From contig JBBRTB010000004.1 of the NCBI GenBank assembly GCA_038244815.1, positions 124,001 to 188,000 on the forward strand: 64,000 nucleotides of DNA, written 5' to 3'. This stretch comes from DASVHS01 sp038244815 (GTDB lineage: Bacteria > Acidobacteriota > Thermoanaerobaculia > Gp7-AA8). A model generated the notes under the pieces. That model was not told where the DNA came from. It saw nothing but the letters and a program-made list of their open reading frames with translations, and searched no databases. This document shows, piece after piece, positions 34,030 to 43,314 of this stretch. Numbering within the stretch: position 1 is the stretch's first letter; every line of letters begins with the position of its first letter. The position numbers and the translations under genes were made by a program.

Positions 34030-35169
34030 CTATTGTCCGTCAGGACGGACGCGCAGGAAAAACGTGCAGGCCTTGCCGGTCTTCGACTCCACCCATACCG
34101 AGCCGCCGTGCGCCATCGAGAACTCGCGGCACTTGAAGAGACCGCGGCCCGTCCGCTCCGGAGCCGAGGCATTCCAGACGAATGACGGCTCGAAAATGAC
34201 CTGCCGCAGGCTCTCCGGGACAAGCGCGCCGTTGTCCATGACGAAGAACAGCATCAGCGGCTTGCCCTTGTGATCCATCGAGCGCATGCCGATGACGACC
34301 TGCCCGCCCGCCGGCACGTAGTGGAGCGCGTTGTCCATGAGAATGGCCAGCGACTCGGCCAGCCGGTCGTGATCCTTGAATCGCTCGTTGAGATCCGGCA
34401 CGTCGACCTGCACTTTGACGCCTTTGAGATCGGCGTACGGAATGAAGCGATCGGCGATGCGCCGGACCACATCAGTCACGCCCGGCACCGGACGCGGCGC
34501 CGCCTTGCGCTCGTTGATTCCGGGCGCGAGCTCGAGCGAAGACAGCACCTGCTCGACCGTCGTGGCCGTGTCCGCGATGAGCGGGTCCGCCGCGCGGCTG
34601 CTCAGCACCTCGCGGAGCGAGCGCAGCGGATTCAGCACCGTTTCCCGCACGTAGTTCACGAAGGAGGCCTGCGATTCGCTCATCGGATCGGTGAGACGGA
34701 AGATGAGCACGGCACCGCCGGCACCGCCGGACAACGGAATCAGCGAGTAGATGACGTTGTGCTCGCGGATGCGCATCCCCGTCGACGACGCCTGGGACAG
34801 GTCGCCGATGCGGGTGCCGGTCTTCTCCTCGACGAAGCGTGCACTGGCCAGATCGGCCTGGCTGGCTTCGAACAAAGCTTTGGCCGCATCGGATACGAAT
34901 TTCACACTCTTGTCGGGTCCGAGGAGGATGGAGGCCACGCCGGTGGCAACGAGAAGGTCGACGACGCTCGTGACCGCCGGCGACACGGCCTCGACCGGAA
35001 AGGGGAGAATCGGAGCCTTCGGAAAGGGATCGAGTGCATGAGCGTGCTGCGTGGCCGGAGGTGCCACCCGGCTTTCCGTCTCGGGCTTCGATTTGCGCGG
35101 TTTGTCGCACTTCTCGCAGATGATGCCCTGCGAGATTTCGCGACCGCACATCAGACACTGGCGCGCCAT
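34030..35169 (-). CDS. Zinc-ribbon/PAS-like sensor with histidine-kinase ATPase domain
   Basis: 379 residues. The N-terminal zinc ribbon holds Cys5-x2-Cys8 and Cys18-x2-Cys21. A PAS-like domain (about 75-165) precedes a helical stretch (about 166-200, SFVNYVRETVLNPLRSLREVL) in the place of the dimerisation/His box, then HATPase_c (about 225-375: N-box LAILMDNALHYV, VMDNGALVPES, GRGLFKCREFSMAHGG). The position of the phospho-acceptor His is occupied by non-His residues. The protein is therefore either a non-canonical kinase or a regulator that only binds ATP. No response regulator is adjacent. Confidence 0.82.
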   Translation of the reverse strand: MARQCLMCGREISQGIICEKCDKPRKSKPETESRVAPPATQHAHALDPFPKAPILPFPVEAVSPAVTSVVDLLVATGVASILLGPDKSVKFVSDAAKALFEASQADLASARFVEEKTGTRIGDLSQASSTGMRIREHNVIYSLIPLSGGAGGAVLIFRLTDPMSESQASFVNYVRETVLNPLRSLREVLSSRAADPLIADTATTVEQVLSSLELAPGINERKAAPRPVPGVTDVVRRIADRFIPYADLKGVKVQVDVPDLNERFKDHDRLAESLAILMDNALHYVPAGGQVVIGMRSMDHKGKPLMLFFVMDNGALVPESLRQVIFEPSFVWNASAPERTGRGLFKCREFSMAHGGSVWVESKTGKACTFFLRVRPDGQ

Positions 35170-35227
35170 ATCGTGTCGATTCCGGGACCGAAAATCTTAC
35201 GCCCGAACTGGGATAGAGTCACGGCCC

Positions 35228-36124
35228 ATGAGAAAGGTCGTTGTCATCGGGGGTGGGACGATGGGAAACGGCATCGCCCACACCGCCGCCGCCAGCGGCT
35301 TCGACGTCACGCTCGTCGATGTCGCCGAATCGTTCCTGGAGCGGGCCATGTCGGTGATCTCCGCGAACCTCCAGCGCGGCGTGGACAAGGGAAAGATGCC
35401 GCCCGAGGAGAAGCAGAAGGTGCTCAGGCGAATCCGTCCCGTGGTGTGGGGACCGGCTTCAGCCGGTCCTGTGCCGGCTGAAGCCGGCACTCACATCCAC
35501 GACGCGGACATCGTCATCGAGGCCATCATCGAGAACCTGACCGCGAAAACGGAGCTGTTCGCGAAGCTCGACGCCATGGCCAGGCCCGACGCCATCCTGG
35601 CCTCGAATACATCATCCATATCCATCACCAAAATCGCTGCCGTCACGAAGCGCCCCGACAAGGTCATCGGCATGCACTTCATGAATCCCGTCCCGGTCAT
35701 GACGCTCGTCGAGGTCATCCGCGGCATGGCCACGTCCGACGAGACCTATCGCAGGGTCGAAGACCTGGCCGGGAAGATGGGCAAGACGGCCATCGAGGTG
35801 AACGACTATCCCGGCTTCATCGCCAATCGCGTGCTGATGCCGATGATCAACGAAGCCATCTTCGCGTTGTACGAAGGAGTGGCCACACCGGAATCGATCG
35901 ACGGGGTGATGAAACTCGGCATGAACCACCCGATGGGTCCGCTGACGCTGGCCGACTTCATCGGTCTGGATGTCTGCCTGGCCATCCTGCGGGTGCTGGA
36001 AGAAGGATTTGGAGATCCGAAATACCGCCCCTGCCCGTTACTGGTCAAAATGGTCGATGCCGGATGGCTCGGAAAGAAAAGTGGCAGAGGGTTTTACGAC
36101 TACCGGAAGGCGGCAGCCCCCTAA
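35228..36124 (+). CDS. hbd: 3-hydroxybutyryl-CoA dehydrogenase with an in-frame repeat insertion
   Basis: It oxidises 3-hydroxyacyl-CoA or reduces acetoacetyl-CoA with NAD(P). 298 residues against about 282 usually. Rossmann motif VIGGGTMGNGIAHTAAASG (about 5-23); catalytic His in GMHFMNPVPVM; C-terminal domain with DYPGFIANRVLMPMINEA and GMNHPMGPLTLADFIGLD. The excess is about 15 residues (GPASAGPVPAEAGTH, about 75-89), encoded by two palindromic repeats at 35451-35490. They fall in a surface position before IHDADIVIEAIIEN, where relatives have a short loop, so activity is probably kept. Confidence 0.94.
   Translation: MRKVVVIGGGTMGNGIAHTAAASGFDVTLVDVAESFLERAMSVISANLQRGVDKGKMPPEEKQKVLRRIRPVVWGPASAGPVPAEAGTHIHDADIVIEAIIENLTAKTELFAKLDAMARPDAILASNTSSISITKIAAVTKRPDKVIGMHFMNPVPVMTLVEVIRGMATSDETYRRVEDLAGKMGKTAIEVNDYPGFIANRVLMPMINEAIFALYEGVATPESIDGVMKLGMNHPMGPLTLADFIGLDVCLAILRVLEEGFGDPKYRPCPLLVKMVDAGWLGKKSGRGFYDYRKAAAP
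35451..35490 (+). repeat. Two hairpin repeats inserted in frame in hbd
   Basis: GACCGGCT-TC-AGCCGGTC (35451-35468) and GTGCCGGCTGAAGCCGGCAC (35471-35490) are adjacent perfect palindromic stems of 8 and 9 base pairs. The second is identical to the 20 bases at 39915-39934. Confidence 0.85.
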
Positions 36125-36145
36125 CGTGTTTTAATCCGCGAATCC

Positions 36146-37999
36146 ATGCTTTGTCAGACCTGTAGTGCGTTCAACGAAGACGACCGCGAGTATTGCTATC
36201 GCTGCCAGAACAAGCTTCTCGTTCTGTCCGGCCTCACCTCGTTCGAAGAGGATGAGAGCGAGGACTACGAGGACGAGGGCGATCTATCGCTCGACGAGCA
36301 TCTGCTCGAGCGCGTGTCGGCGATCGAAGAGATCGTGAAGCGCTCGGCCGAGACGATCCGCACGCTCGTCGACGCCATCCAGAAACACGAGCGCGCCATC
36401 TTCATCAACCAGACCGGCCTCCTCTCCGTCAAGGAGATCCTCGAGAAGAAGAACCTCCTCTCCAGCGACGAAGTCGTGGAGCTGTGGGAATCGAAGATGG
36501 GCGAGCAGATGCTCGCTCTCGAAAAGAAGCAGCGCTTCACCGAGCGCAAAGACCGCATCATGTCGCTGTTCCGCGGCGAGAAGCGCGACCGTTTCCTGCA
36601 ACTGCTCGCCGATGCCGAAGCGGCCATCGACGCCTTCGATCCCGACCGGGGCATGAAGAATCTCGAGGAAGCGTTCAAGCTCGACCGCGACAATTACGAG
36701 CTCTCCTTCTTCCTCGGCGAGATGTTCTTCAATGACGGCAATCTCGACCGCGCCAAGTCGTATCTCGAGCGCACGCTCGAAGTGCAGCCCGATCATTTCG
36801 ACGCCGCCGTGTTCTATGGCGTGCTGCTGCACGAGCGCCAGGACCTCAAAGGCGCCGAGCGCTGGCTGCGCCGGGCCATCCAGATCTCCCAGGAGTCGTT
36901 CCTCCCATACTTCTCTCTCGGCGCCATCTACGCCCGCAAGGGCAAGCTGCTGCGCGCTCAGAAGTTTCTGGAGAAGGCCATCCAGCTCGAGGCCATCCCG
37001 CAGGCTTTCTATCTGCTCGGCACGATCTTCTACGAGAAGGGACAGCTCGAGCGCGCCATCCGCTCGTTTCAGGGCGCTCTGAAACTCGATCCCGATTACG
37101 AAGAGGCCATCTACCACCTCGGGCTCTGCTATCTCGACCGCAACTGGAACCGCAAAGCGATCGAGTGCTTCCACGAGGCGCTGGAGCTCAATCCCAACAA
37201 GATGGAGTACCAGCAGGCCGTCAACATCTATGAGGGCATCTCCGGCCACGTTCCCCTGGAAGGTCCCGCGGCCGCGGAGTTCGGAGAAGCGGAGACTCTG
37301 GTCAACCAGGGCAACTACAACGAGGCCCTTGACCACTATCGCCGAGCCTCGCACGAAGATCCGGAGAACGTCAACATCCTCATGCCGTACGCGCTGCTCT
37401 GCTCGCACCTGGACATGAACAGCGAGGCCATTTCCGTTTCCCGGCGCATCCTCAAACAGAAGCCGACCGAGGTCGTGGCCGCGGCGGCGTACACGACGCT
37501 CGTCGAGGCGCTGCGCGCGGAAGGCAACTTCAAGGATGCCAATCGGGCGCTGGAAGAGATGCTCCGCGACTACAACTCGAACTACTCGAAGTCGATCGCC
37601 TACTACGAAAAGGCGTACAACCTCGCCGAGATGGAAGAGAGCCTCGACGAGGCGCTGGAAAGCGCACAGCTGGCACTACGCTACTCGCCGAAGGAACTGC
37701 GGCAGTTCCCGCTGGCGGCACTGGGCTGGGTCTATTTCAAGCGCCGCGACTTCAAGAGCGCGGTCGACTTCCTGACCAAGTCCGCCGATATCGGCCCGAC
37801 CTCCACGAACCTCATGCACCTCGGCATGGCCCTGCTGGAGAGCGGCGAGAAGGACCGCGCCAAGGCCATCTTCCGCAAGGCCAAGTCGTTCAAGGCCAAG
37901 GGCGCCGGACTGGAAGAGAAGATCCTCGAGCAGGTGCGCTCCACGACCAAGCTCATCGACCGCCTGCACCAGAAACGCCGGCGCGGCGCCACCAAGTAG
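36146..37999 (+). CDS. Zinc-ribbon TPR-repeat protein
   Basis: 617 residues. An N-terminal zinc ribbon (Cys3-x2-Cys6, Cys17-x2-Cys20) precedes an acidic linker (about 33-50) and a helical region with coiled-coil character (about 50-150). About ten TPR units follow (about 170-600; for example YEEAIYHLGLCYLDRNWNRKAIECFHEALELNP). No signal peptide or membrane helix is seen, so it is a cytoplasmic scaffold. Partners are unknown. Same direction as hbd, 21 bases downstream. Confidence 0.9.
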   Translation: MLCQTCSAFNEDDREYCYRCQNKLLVLSGLTSFEEDESEDYEDEGDLSLDEHLLERVSAIEEIVKRSAETIRTLVDAIQKHERAIFINQTGLLSVKEILEKKNLLSSDEVVELWESKMGEQMLALEKKQRFTERKDRIMSLFRGEKRDRFLQLLADAEAAIDAFDPDRGMKNLEEAFKLDRDNYELSFFLGEMFFNDGNLDRAKSYLERTLEVQPDHFDAAVFYGVLLHERQDLKGAERWLRRAIQISQESFLPYFSLGAIYARKGKLLRAQKFLEKAIQLEAIPQAFYLLGTIFYEKGQLERAIRSFQGALKLDPDYEEAIYHLGLCYLDRNWNRKAIECFHEALELNPNKMEYQQAVNIYEGISGHVPLEGPAAAEFGEAETLVNQGNYNEALDHYRRASHEDPENVNILMPYALLCSHLDMNSEAISVSRRILKQKPTEVVAAAAYTTLVEALRAEGNFKDANRALEEMLRDYNSNYSKSIAYYEKAYNLAEMEESLDEALESAQLALRYSPKELRQFPLAALGWVYFKRRDFKSAVDFLTKSADIGPTSTNLMHLGMALLESGEKDRAKAIFRKAKSFKAKGAGLEEKILEQVRSTTKLIDRLHQKRRRGATK

Positions 38000-38005
38000 C
38001 GAAGG

Positions 38006-38023
38006 CGGGAACTCCCGTTCTTT
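38006..38023 (+). terminator. Weak hairpin after the TPR gene
   Basis: CGGGA-AC-TCCCG is followed by TTCTTT seven bases after the stop codon. The stem is only 5 base pairs, so termination is uncertain. Confidence 0.3.
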
Positions 38024-38056
38024 GCGCTTCTGACTGATTCGAAACAGAATCCCGCC

Positions 38057-39925
38057 GTGTTGCAGCGACTCGCGTCCGATCCCGGTGTGACCATCGGCCT
38101 GGCACTGCTGGCGGGAATCACCGTGCAGGTGCTGGCTCAGCGGCTGCGCATCCCCAGCATCATCCTCCTCCTGGGCGCGGGCATTCTCCTCGGGCCCGAC
38201 GGTCTGTCGCTCATCCGTCCGGCCAATCTCGGCGCATCGCTGCACACCATCATCGGATTCGGCGTCTCCATCATTCTCTTCGAAGGGGCGATGCAACTGG
38301 AGTTGAAGCAGCTCCGGCGACAGGCTCGCGTGATTCGCCAGCTCTCGACGACCGCTGTGGCCGTGACGGCGGTCTGCTCGGCGGCCGGGGCGAGTTTCAT
38401 CCTGGGATGGGAGCTGCCGCAGTCGATCCTGTTCGGGACACTGGTCACGGTGACCGGACCGACGGTCATCACGCCGCTGGTGCGGCGCATGCGGCTGCAA
38501 TCGCGCATCGCCACGATCCTGCAGGCCGAGGGGATCTTCGTCGATGCCATCGGCGCGATCATCGCCGTCGTGGCGCTGGAGGTCATCCTCTCCGGGGAGG
38601 CGGGATCGATCGCATCGGGATTTCTCAACACCATGATTCGTCTGGCCATCGGAGTGATCTTCGGAGTGGTGGCCGGATTTCTCATGTCGCTGCTTCTGCG
38701 CGAGGAGACCTTCATCCCGGAAACGCTGCAGCGAGTGTTCGTGCTGGCGTTCGTGCTGGCGTTGTTCCAGATCGCGAACGCGGCCATGTCGGAGAGCGGC
38801 ATCCTGGCGGTGATCGTGGCGGGCATGGTCGTCGGCAACACGCGGCCACGCGAGCTCAGCGAGCTGCGCGAGTTCAAGGAGCAGCTCACCGTGCTGATGC
38901 TGGGGCTGCTGTTCGTCCTGCTGGCGGCGGACGTACGGTTGGCCGAACTGCGTGCTCTGCGATGGCAGGGCCTGGCACTCGTGGCCTTCGTCATGTTCGT
39001 GGTGCGACCGCTGAACATCATGACCGGAACGATCAAGACCGACGCGACGTGGAGGGAGAGAGTCTTCCTGTCCCTGATCGCGCCGCGCGGGATCGTGGCC
39101 GCGGCGGTGGCGTCGTTGTTCGCGCAGACACTCGAGGATGAGCACATCCCCGGCGGGCCGCAGCTTCGGGCGATGGTGTTCATGGTCATCGCCCTGTCCG
39201 TCGTGTTCGCCGGAACGCTCGGGCCGGCTCTGGCGCGAATCCTCGGGCTTCGCCGAAGCTCACTCAATGGATTCGTCATCCTCGGCGCCCACCCGGCCGG
39301 CAGGGCCGTGGCGGCGGCGTTGAAACAGGCCGGCCGCGACGTTCTGCTCATCGACTCCGATCCGCAGATGTGCGCGGCCGCGGAACAGGAAGGGCTGCGC
39401 GTTCTGTATGGCAGCGGCCTGTCCGACTCGATCCAGCAGCGGGCCGAGCTCGACGTGCGTGAAGGCTGCGTCGGCGCGACGACGAACGATGAGGTCAACC
39501 TGCTGTTCGCGCGGCGTGCCCGCCAGCTCTATCACGTGCCACAGGCCTGGGTGGCTATTCGCGGACGCATGAACTTGACGGTGGATACCGTGCGCGGACT
39601 GGGCTCCCGGCTTCTCTTCGGCGAGCCGGTTCGCCTCGACCTCTGGAATCAACGCATCGAACGGGGCCAGACCGCGTCCGTTCTCTGGACCTTCACCGGC
39701 GCGGGTGAAGTGCACCCGAAACACGATGAGAACGGCGGGCTGCTCATGCTGGCGGTCCAGCGCGGCGCGGGGATCGCTCCGGTCGATGAAAACACCACCG
39801 TCCACAAGGGAGACATCCTTCACACCATCGTCTTCGTCGAGAAGATGAGCGCTGTCGAAGAGCGCCTTGGCGAGTTCGGATTTCAGCGCACGAGCGAGGG
39901 CGGGCAGAAACAGAGTGCCGGCTGA
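38057..39925 (+). CDS. CPA-type cation/proton antiporter with TrkA-N-like domain
   Basis: 622 residues from GTG. About 12 membrane helices (8-395) are typical of the NhaP/CPA1 exchanger type, including GTLVTVTGPTVITPLVRR and the acid-rich core FVDAIGAIIAVVALE. The cytoplasmic half (about 405-615) contains a Rossmann TrkA-N domain (FVILGAHPAGRAVAAAL...LLIDSDPQMCAAA) and a TrkA-C-like end (GILHTIVFVEKM region). It exchanges Na+ or K+ for H+. The last codons (SAG, stop) lie within a hairpin repeat shared with hbd, so the native C-terminus has been altered. Confidence 0.92.
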   Translation: MLQRLASDPGVTIGLALLAGITVQVLAQRLRIPSIILLLGAGILLGPDGLSLIRPANLGASLHTIIGFGVSIILFEGAMQLELKQLRRQARVIRQLSTTAVAVTAVCSAAGASFILGWELPQSILFGTLVTVTGPTVITPLVRRMRLQSRIATILQAEGIFVDAIGAIIAVVALEVILSGEAGSIASGFLNTMIRLAIGVIFGVVAGFLMSLLLREETFIPETLQRVFVLAFVLALFQIANAAMSESGILAVIVAGMVVGNTRPRELSELREFKEQLTVLMLGLLFVLLAADVRLAELRALRWQGLALVAFVMFVVRPLNIMTGTIKTDATWRERVFLSLIAPRGIVAAAVASLFAQTLEDEHIPGGPQLRAMVFMVIALSVVFAGTLGPALARILGLRRSSLNGFVILGAHPAGRAVAAALKQAGRDVLLIDSDPQMCAAAEQEGLRVLYGSGLSDSIQQRAELDVREGCVGATTNDEVNLLFARRARQLYHVPQAWVAIRGRMNLTVDTVRGLGSRLLFGEPVRLDLWNQRIERGQTASVLWTFTGAGEVHPKHDENGGLLMLAVQRGAGIAPVDENTTVHKGDILHTIVFVEKMSAVEERLGEFGFQRTSEGGQKQSAG

Positions 39926-39934
39926 AGCCGGCAC
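39915..39934 (+). repeat. Hairpin repeat that supplies the antiporter stop codon
   Basis: GTGCCGGCTGAAGCCGGCAC is a 9-bp stem identical to the copy at 35471-35490. The TGA at its centre is the stop codon of the antiporter gene. It lies between this gene and the convergent pcrA and may also act in transcript ending. Confidence 0.85.
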
Positions 39935-39950
39935 CTACACGCACACGCAG

Positions 39951-42182
39951 CTACACGCGCGTCAGCTTTGCGTATTTCGCGATGAACTTCTTCGATCCGG
40001 CGCGGTCGAAGTAGACGGTGACCTTGGCGTCAGGACCGGAGCCCTCCATCGTCAGGATCGTTCCCTCTCCGAACTGCTCGTGGCGCACGCGCACGCCGCG
40101 CTTGAGCTCCGTGCGCGGCCCTTCGGTCTTCGCCGCGGGACGGATCGAGTTCGGATCGAACTGCACGGGCGAGTCCTTGAAGAAGGAGAACACCGAGCTC
40201 GTGGCCGCCGGCGTCCGAGGCCTGACGGGTTGCTCGCGCCAGCGCGGCGTGGCCGGCGCATGACGCGGCGTGCCGAGGCGGATCTCCTCGCGCACTTCCT
40301 CAGGGATCTCGGCGAGGAACGGTGACGGACTCTGCTCGCGGAAGCGTCCGTGAATCCGCCGCTCGTGCGAGTGCAGGCAGTAGAGCTGCTCGCGTGCGCG
40401 CGTCATGCCCACGTAGCACAGCCGGCGCTCTTCTTCGAGATCCTCGTTGTGCTCCTGCGAATTCGAGTGCGGGAGGATCCCCTCTTCCATGCCGGCCAGG
40501 AACACCACGCGGAACTCCAGACCCTTGGCGGCGTGCAGCGTCATCAGCGTCACGCCCTTCTGCGATTCGTAGCGGTCCAGATCCGACATCAGCGTCAGCG
40601 AGTCCAGATAGTCGCCGAGCGGTGCGGAGGGATTTGCTTCCGTGAACTCGCGCGCGGAGTTGAGGAGCTCTTCGATGTTCTGGAGCCGCGACTCGTCCTG
40701 GATGTCGCGCGACTCCGACAGCATGCGACGGTACCCCGTGCGCAGCAGCACGTAATCGTAGAGCTCCGGAATCGGACTCGATGCCGCGCGCTGCAGATCG
40801 TGGACGATCTCGCGGAACTCGCGCACGGCCTTCGAAGCGCGCGCCGGAACAAAGGACAGGTCGCCTTCGATGATGGTCCAGAGCGAGAGGCCCTGCTCGG
40901 TAGCCTTGCCGGTCAGGGCCTCGACTGTCGTGTCGCCGATGCCGCGTGAGGGCACGTTGATGACACGGTCGATCGACGGGGTATCGTGCGGACGCACGGC
41001 CAGGCGCAGATACGACAGCACGTCCTTGATCTCGGCCCGCTCGTAAAACTTCACGCCGCCGACCACCGAGTAGGGCATGTTGGCGCGGAGCAACTCTTCT
41101 TCGAACGGCCTCGACTGTGCGTTGGTGCGGAACAGCACGCCGAAATCGGAGAGCTTCATCTGCGATTGCAGCGAGTTGATCTTCTCGATCACGAACTGCG
41201 CCTCCTCGCGGTCGTTGCTGGCCGTGACGATGCGGATGGGATCGCCGCTGCCGGACTCCGTGAACAGCTTCTTGCCTTTGCGGGCGATGTTGTTCGAGAC
41301 CACACCGGTGGCGGCATCGAGGATGTTTCCCGTCGACCGGTAGTTCTGTTCCAGCTTGATGATCGTCGCGCCCGGAAAGTCGCGCTCGAAATTGAGGATG
41401 TTGTTGATGTCCGCGCCGCGGAACCTGTAGATGGACTGGTCCTCGTCACCCACCGCCAGGACGTTGCACTCTTTACCAGTCAGTAATTTGATGAGCACAT
41501 ATTGTGCCCGATTTGTATCCTGATATTCGTCGATCAGCAGATAGGGGAAACGCTCGTGCAGCTCGTTGCGCACATCCTCGTTCTTCTCCAGCAGCTCCAC
41601 GTAGCGCCCGATCAGGTCGTCGAAGTCCATGGCGTCGTACTCGCGGAGCTTCTTCTGATACAGACGGTAGATCTCCGCAACCCGCGCGCCGAAGAAGTCG
41701 AGGTTCGTCTTCTCGTACTCGGCCGGTCCGACCAGCTCGTTTTTCGCGTTCGAGATGCGTGTCAGAACCGAACGCGGCGGGAAGGCCTCGTCGTTCATGT
41801 TGAGCTCGCGCATGCAGCGCCGCACCAGCGTCAACTGATCGGAGGTGTCGTAGACGGCGAACGATTTCGTGAATCCGAGGCGGTCGGCATAGCGCCGGAG
41901 CATGCGCAGCGAGGTGGAGTGGAACGTGCCGATCCAGGGCCTGCCGCCGATGTTCGGGACGAGGTGCGCGACGCGGCTGAGCATCTCGTTCGCGGCTTTG
42001 TTTGTAAACGTTACGGCCAGGATCCGATTCGGATGGATGCCCAGCTCCCCGATGAGCCAGGCGATGCGGTAGGTTATGACCCTGGTCTTTCCGGAGCCCG
42101 CGCCGGCGAGCACGAGCAGAGGGCCGGAGCCGTGGGTCACGGCTTCCCGCTGCTGCTTGTTGAGTCCTGTGAGGTCAATCAT
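39951..42182 (-). CDS. pcrA: UvrD/PcrA-type DNA helicase
   Basis: A 743-residue superfamily 1A 3'-5' helicase acting in repair and removal of recombination filaments. Motifs: Q-motif LNKQQREAV, Walker A AGAGSGKT (26-33), VTFTNKAANEM, DEYQDTNRAQ, DEDQSIYRFRGA, QNYRST, MTLHAAKGLEFRVVFL, and EERRLCYVGMTRA. The C-terminal ~80 residues form the Tudor-like PcrA tail (GVRVRHEQFGEGTILTMEGSG...), which binds RNA polymerase in PcrA. The length is standard. Confidence 0.96.
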   Translation of the reverse strand: MIDLTGLNKQQREAVTHGSGPLLVLAGAGSGKTRVITYRIAWLIGELGIHPNRILAVTFTNKAANEMLSRVAHLVPNIGGRPWIGTFHSTSLRMLRRYADRLGFTKSFAVYDTSDQLTLVRRCMRELNMNDEAFPPRSVLTRISNAKNELVGPAEYEKTNLDFFGARVAEIYRLYQKKLREYDAMDFDDLIGRYVELLEKNEDVRNELHERFPYLLIDEYQDTNRAQYVLIKLLTGKECNVLAVGDEDQSIYRFRGADINNILNFERDFPGATIIKLEQNYRSTGNILDAATGVVSNNIARKGKKLFTESGSGDPIRIVTASNDREEAQFVIEKINSLQSQMKLSDFGVLFRTNAQSRPFEEELLRANMPYSVVGGVKFYERAEIKDVLSYLRLAVRPHDTPSIDRVINVPSRGIGDTTVEALTGKATEQGLSLWTIIEGDLSFVPARASKAVREFREIVHDLQRAASSPIPELYDYVLLRTGYRRMLSESRDIQDESRLQNIEELLNSAREFTEANPSAPLGDYLDSLTLMSDLDRYESQKGVTLMTLHAAKGLEFRVVFLAGMEEGILPHSNSQEHNEDLEEERRLCYVGMTRAREQLYCLHSHERRIHGRFREQSPSPFLAEIPEEVREEIRLGTPRHAPATPRWREQPVRPRTPAATSSVFSFFKDSPVQFDPNSIRPAAKTEGPRTELKRGVRVRHEQFGEGTILTMEGSGPDAKVTVYFDRAGSKKFIAKYAKLTRV

Positions 42183-42326
42183 GAGGTGGTTCGGAGTATG
42201 GGATTCGCGGTCAGGGAACGGCGTAACTTCCTATCTCTGATCGTTAATCCCCGATTCATGATCCGGGAGGGGAAGTATGCGTTCTCGCCAGCCTGTTATA
42301 CCCTTTGTCTGCCGTCTGGAGGCTTC

Positions 42327-42521
42327 ATGTTCGGTCTGGGTGTTCCTGAACTTCTGCTGATTCTCGTCATCGTCATCGTCATCTTCGGCGCCGGGAAGCT
42401 GCCACAGCTCGGCCGCGGGCTCGGCGAGGGCATCTCCAACTTCCGCGAAGGCTTGAGCAAGGGGAAGAGCGATCCCAACAAGCCGATCGACGACAAGAAT
42501 CATCCTTCGATCCCGTCGTAG
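42327..42521 (+). CDS. tatA: Twin-arginine translocase subunit TatA
   Basis: 64 residues: one membrane helix (about 3-20), the FGAGKLPQLGRGLGEGISNFREG hinge and amphipathic helix, and a charged tail. TatA forms the pore of the Tat system for folded proteins. ATG 42327 follows the good ribosome site TGGAGG. tatBC are not in the window. The DUF4388 gene starts just after the stop. Confidence 0.92.
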   Translation: MFGLGVPELLLILVIVIVIFGAGKLPQLGRGLGEGISNFREGLSKGKSDPNKPIDDKNHPSIPS

Positions 42522-42522
42522 A

Positions 42523-43314
42523 GTGCGGATGGCTGCCCCCGACGAACCGACTTCGTCCAAGCCGGTCTACCAGACGGAGATCGTCAACACTCCGCTGCCG
42601 GAGATTCTCGTCACCGTCCACCGCTACAAAGCGCCGGGCATGATCGAGTGCCGGCGGGGCAACGAGCAGAAAGAGATCTTCCTCGACCGCGGCCAGATCA
42701 TCTTCGCCACCTCCAATCAGGTCCGCGACTCCCTCGGCGACAAGCTGCTGCGCGACGGCCAGATCACGCAGGAGCAGTACGACGAGAGCGTCCGCCGTCT
42801 CGTCAGCAGCGGCAAGCGGCAGGGGACCATCCTGACGGAGATGAACGTGATCGAGTCCGAGGCGCTCTTCGCCGCGTTGCGCGAGCAGATCCTCGACGTG
42901 GTCTGGTCCGTCTTTGCCTGGGACGCCGGCACCGTGTCGTTCACTCCGGGAAGACACAAGCAGCAGGAGTTCGTGAAAGTCGACATCCCCATTCCGCAGG
43001 CGATCCTGCAGGGCGTCCGCCGCGTCCTCGACGCGCGGCCTCTCGTCACCAGGCTCGGGAACAAGACCACGATTCTCGTGCGCACGAACAAGGTAGTGGA
43101 AGAGCTGACGTTCGACGCCGACGAGCAGCGTCTTCTCGATGCATGCGACGGAAAGCGCGCCCTCATCGACCTCATCAGCCTCGGGCCGCTGTCTGCCGCC
43201 AACAACGCCAAGATCCTCTACGCCTTCATCGCCCTGCAGCTCGTCACCGTGAAATCGCCCGAGCGGATCAAGATGAACGTCCGCACCGCCGGTGACAACT
43301 TCTCCAGCGAATGA
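42523..43314 (+). CDS. DUF4388 protein
   Basis: 263 residues (GTG 42523; ATG 42529 equally possible). The N-terminal DUF4388 region (about 20-150) has TPLPEILVTVHRYKAPGMIEC and KEIFLDRGQIIFATSN. It then shows a domain with ALFAALREQILDVVWSVFAWDAGTVSF, a pattern repeated in this family. The C-terminal third is helical. Such proteins are often linked with gliding/GTPase or signalling modules in delta-proteobacteria and Acidobacteriota; the role here is unknown. It overlaps rfbD by four bases. Confidence 0.85.
   Translation: MRMAAPDEPTSSKPVYQTEIVNTPLPEILVTVHRYKAPGMIECRRGNEQKEIFLDRGQIIFATSNQVRDSLGDKLLRDGQITQEQYDESVRRLVSSGKRQGTILTEMNVIESEALFAALREQILDVVWSVFAWDAGTVSFTPGRHKQQEFVKVDIPIPQAILQGVRRVLDARPLVTRLGNKTTILVRTNKVVEELTFDADEQRLLDACDGKRALIDLISLGPLSAANNAKILYAFIALQLVTVKSPERIKMNVRTAGDNFSSE

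Noticed and set aside
35451..35490. Frameshift or disruption of hbd
   Set aside because: The 5' and 3' halves stay in one frame and all family motifs are intact.
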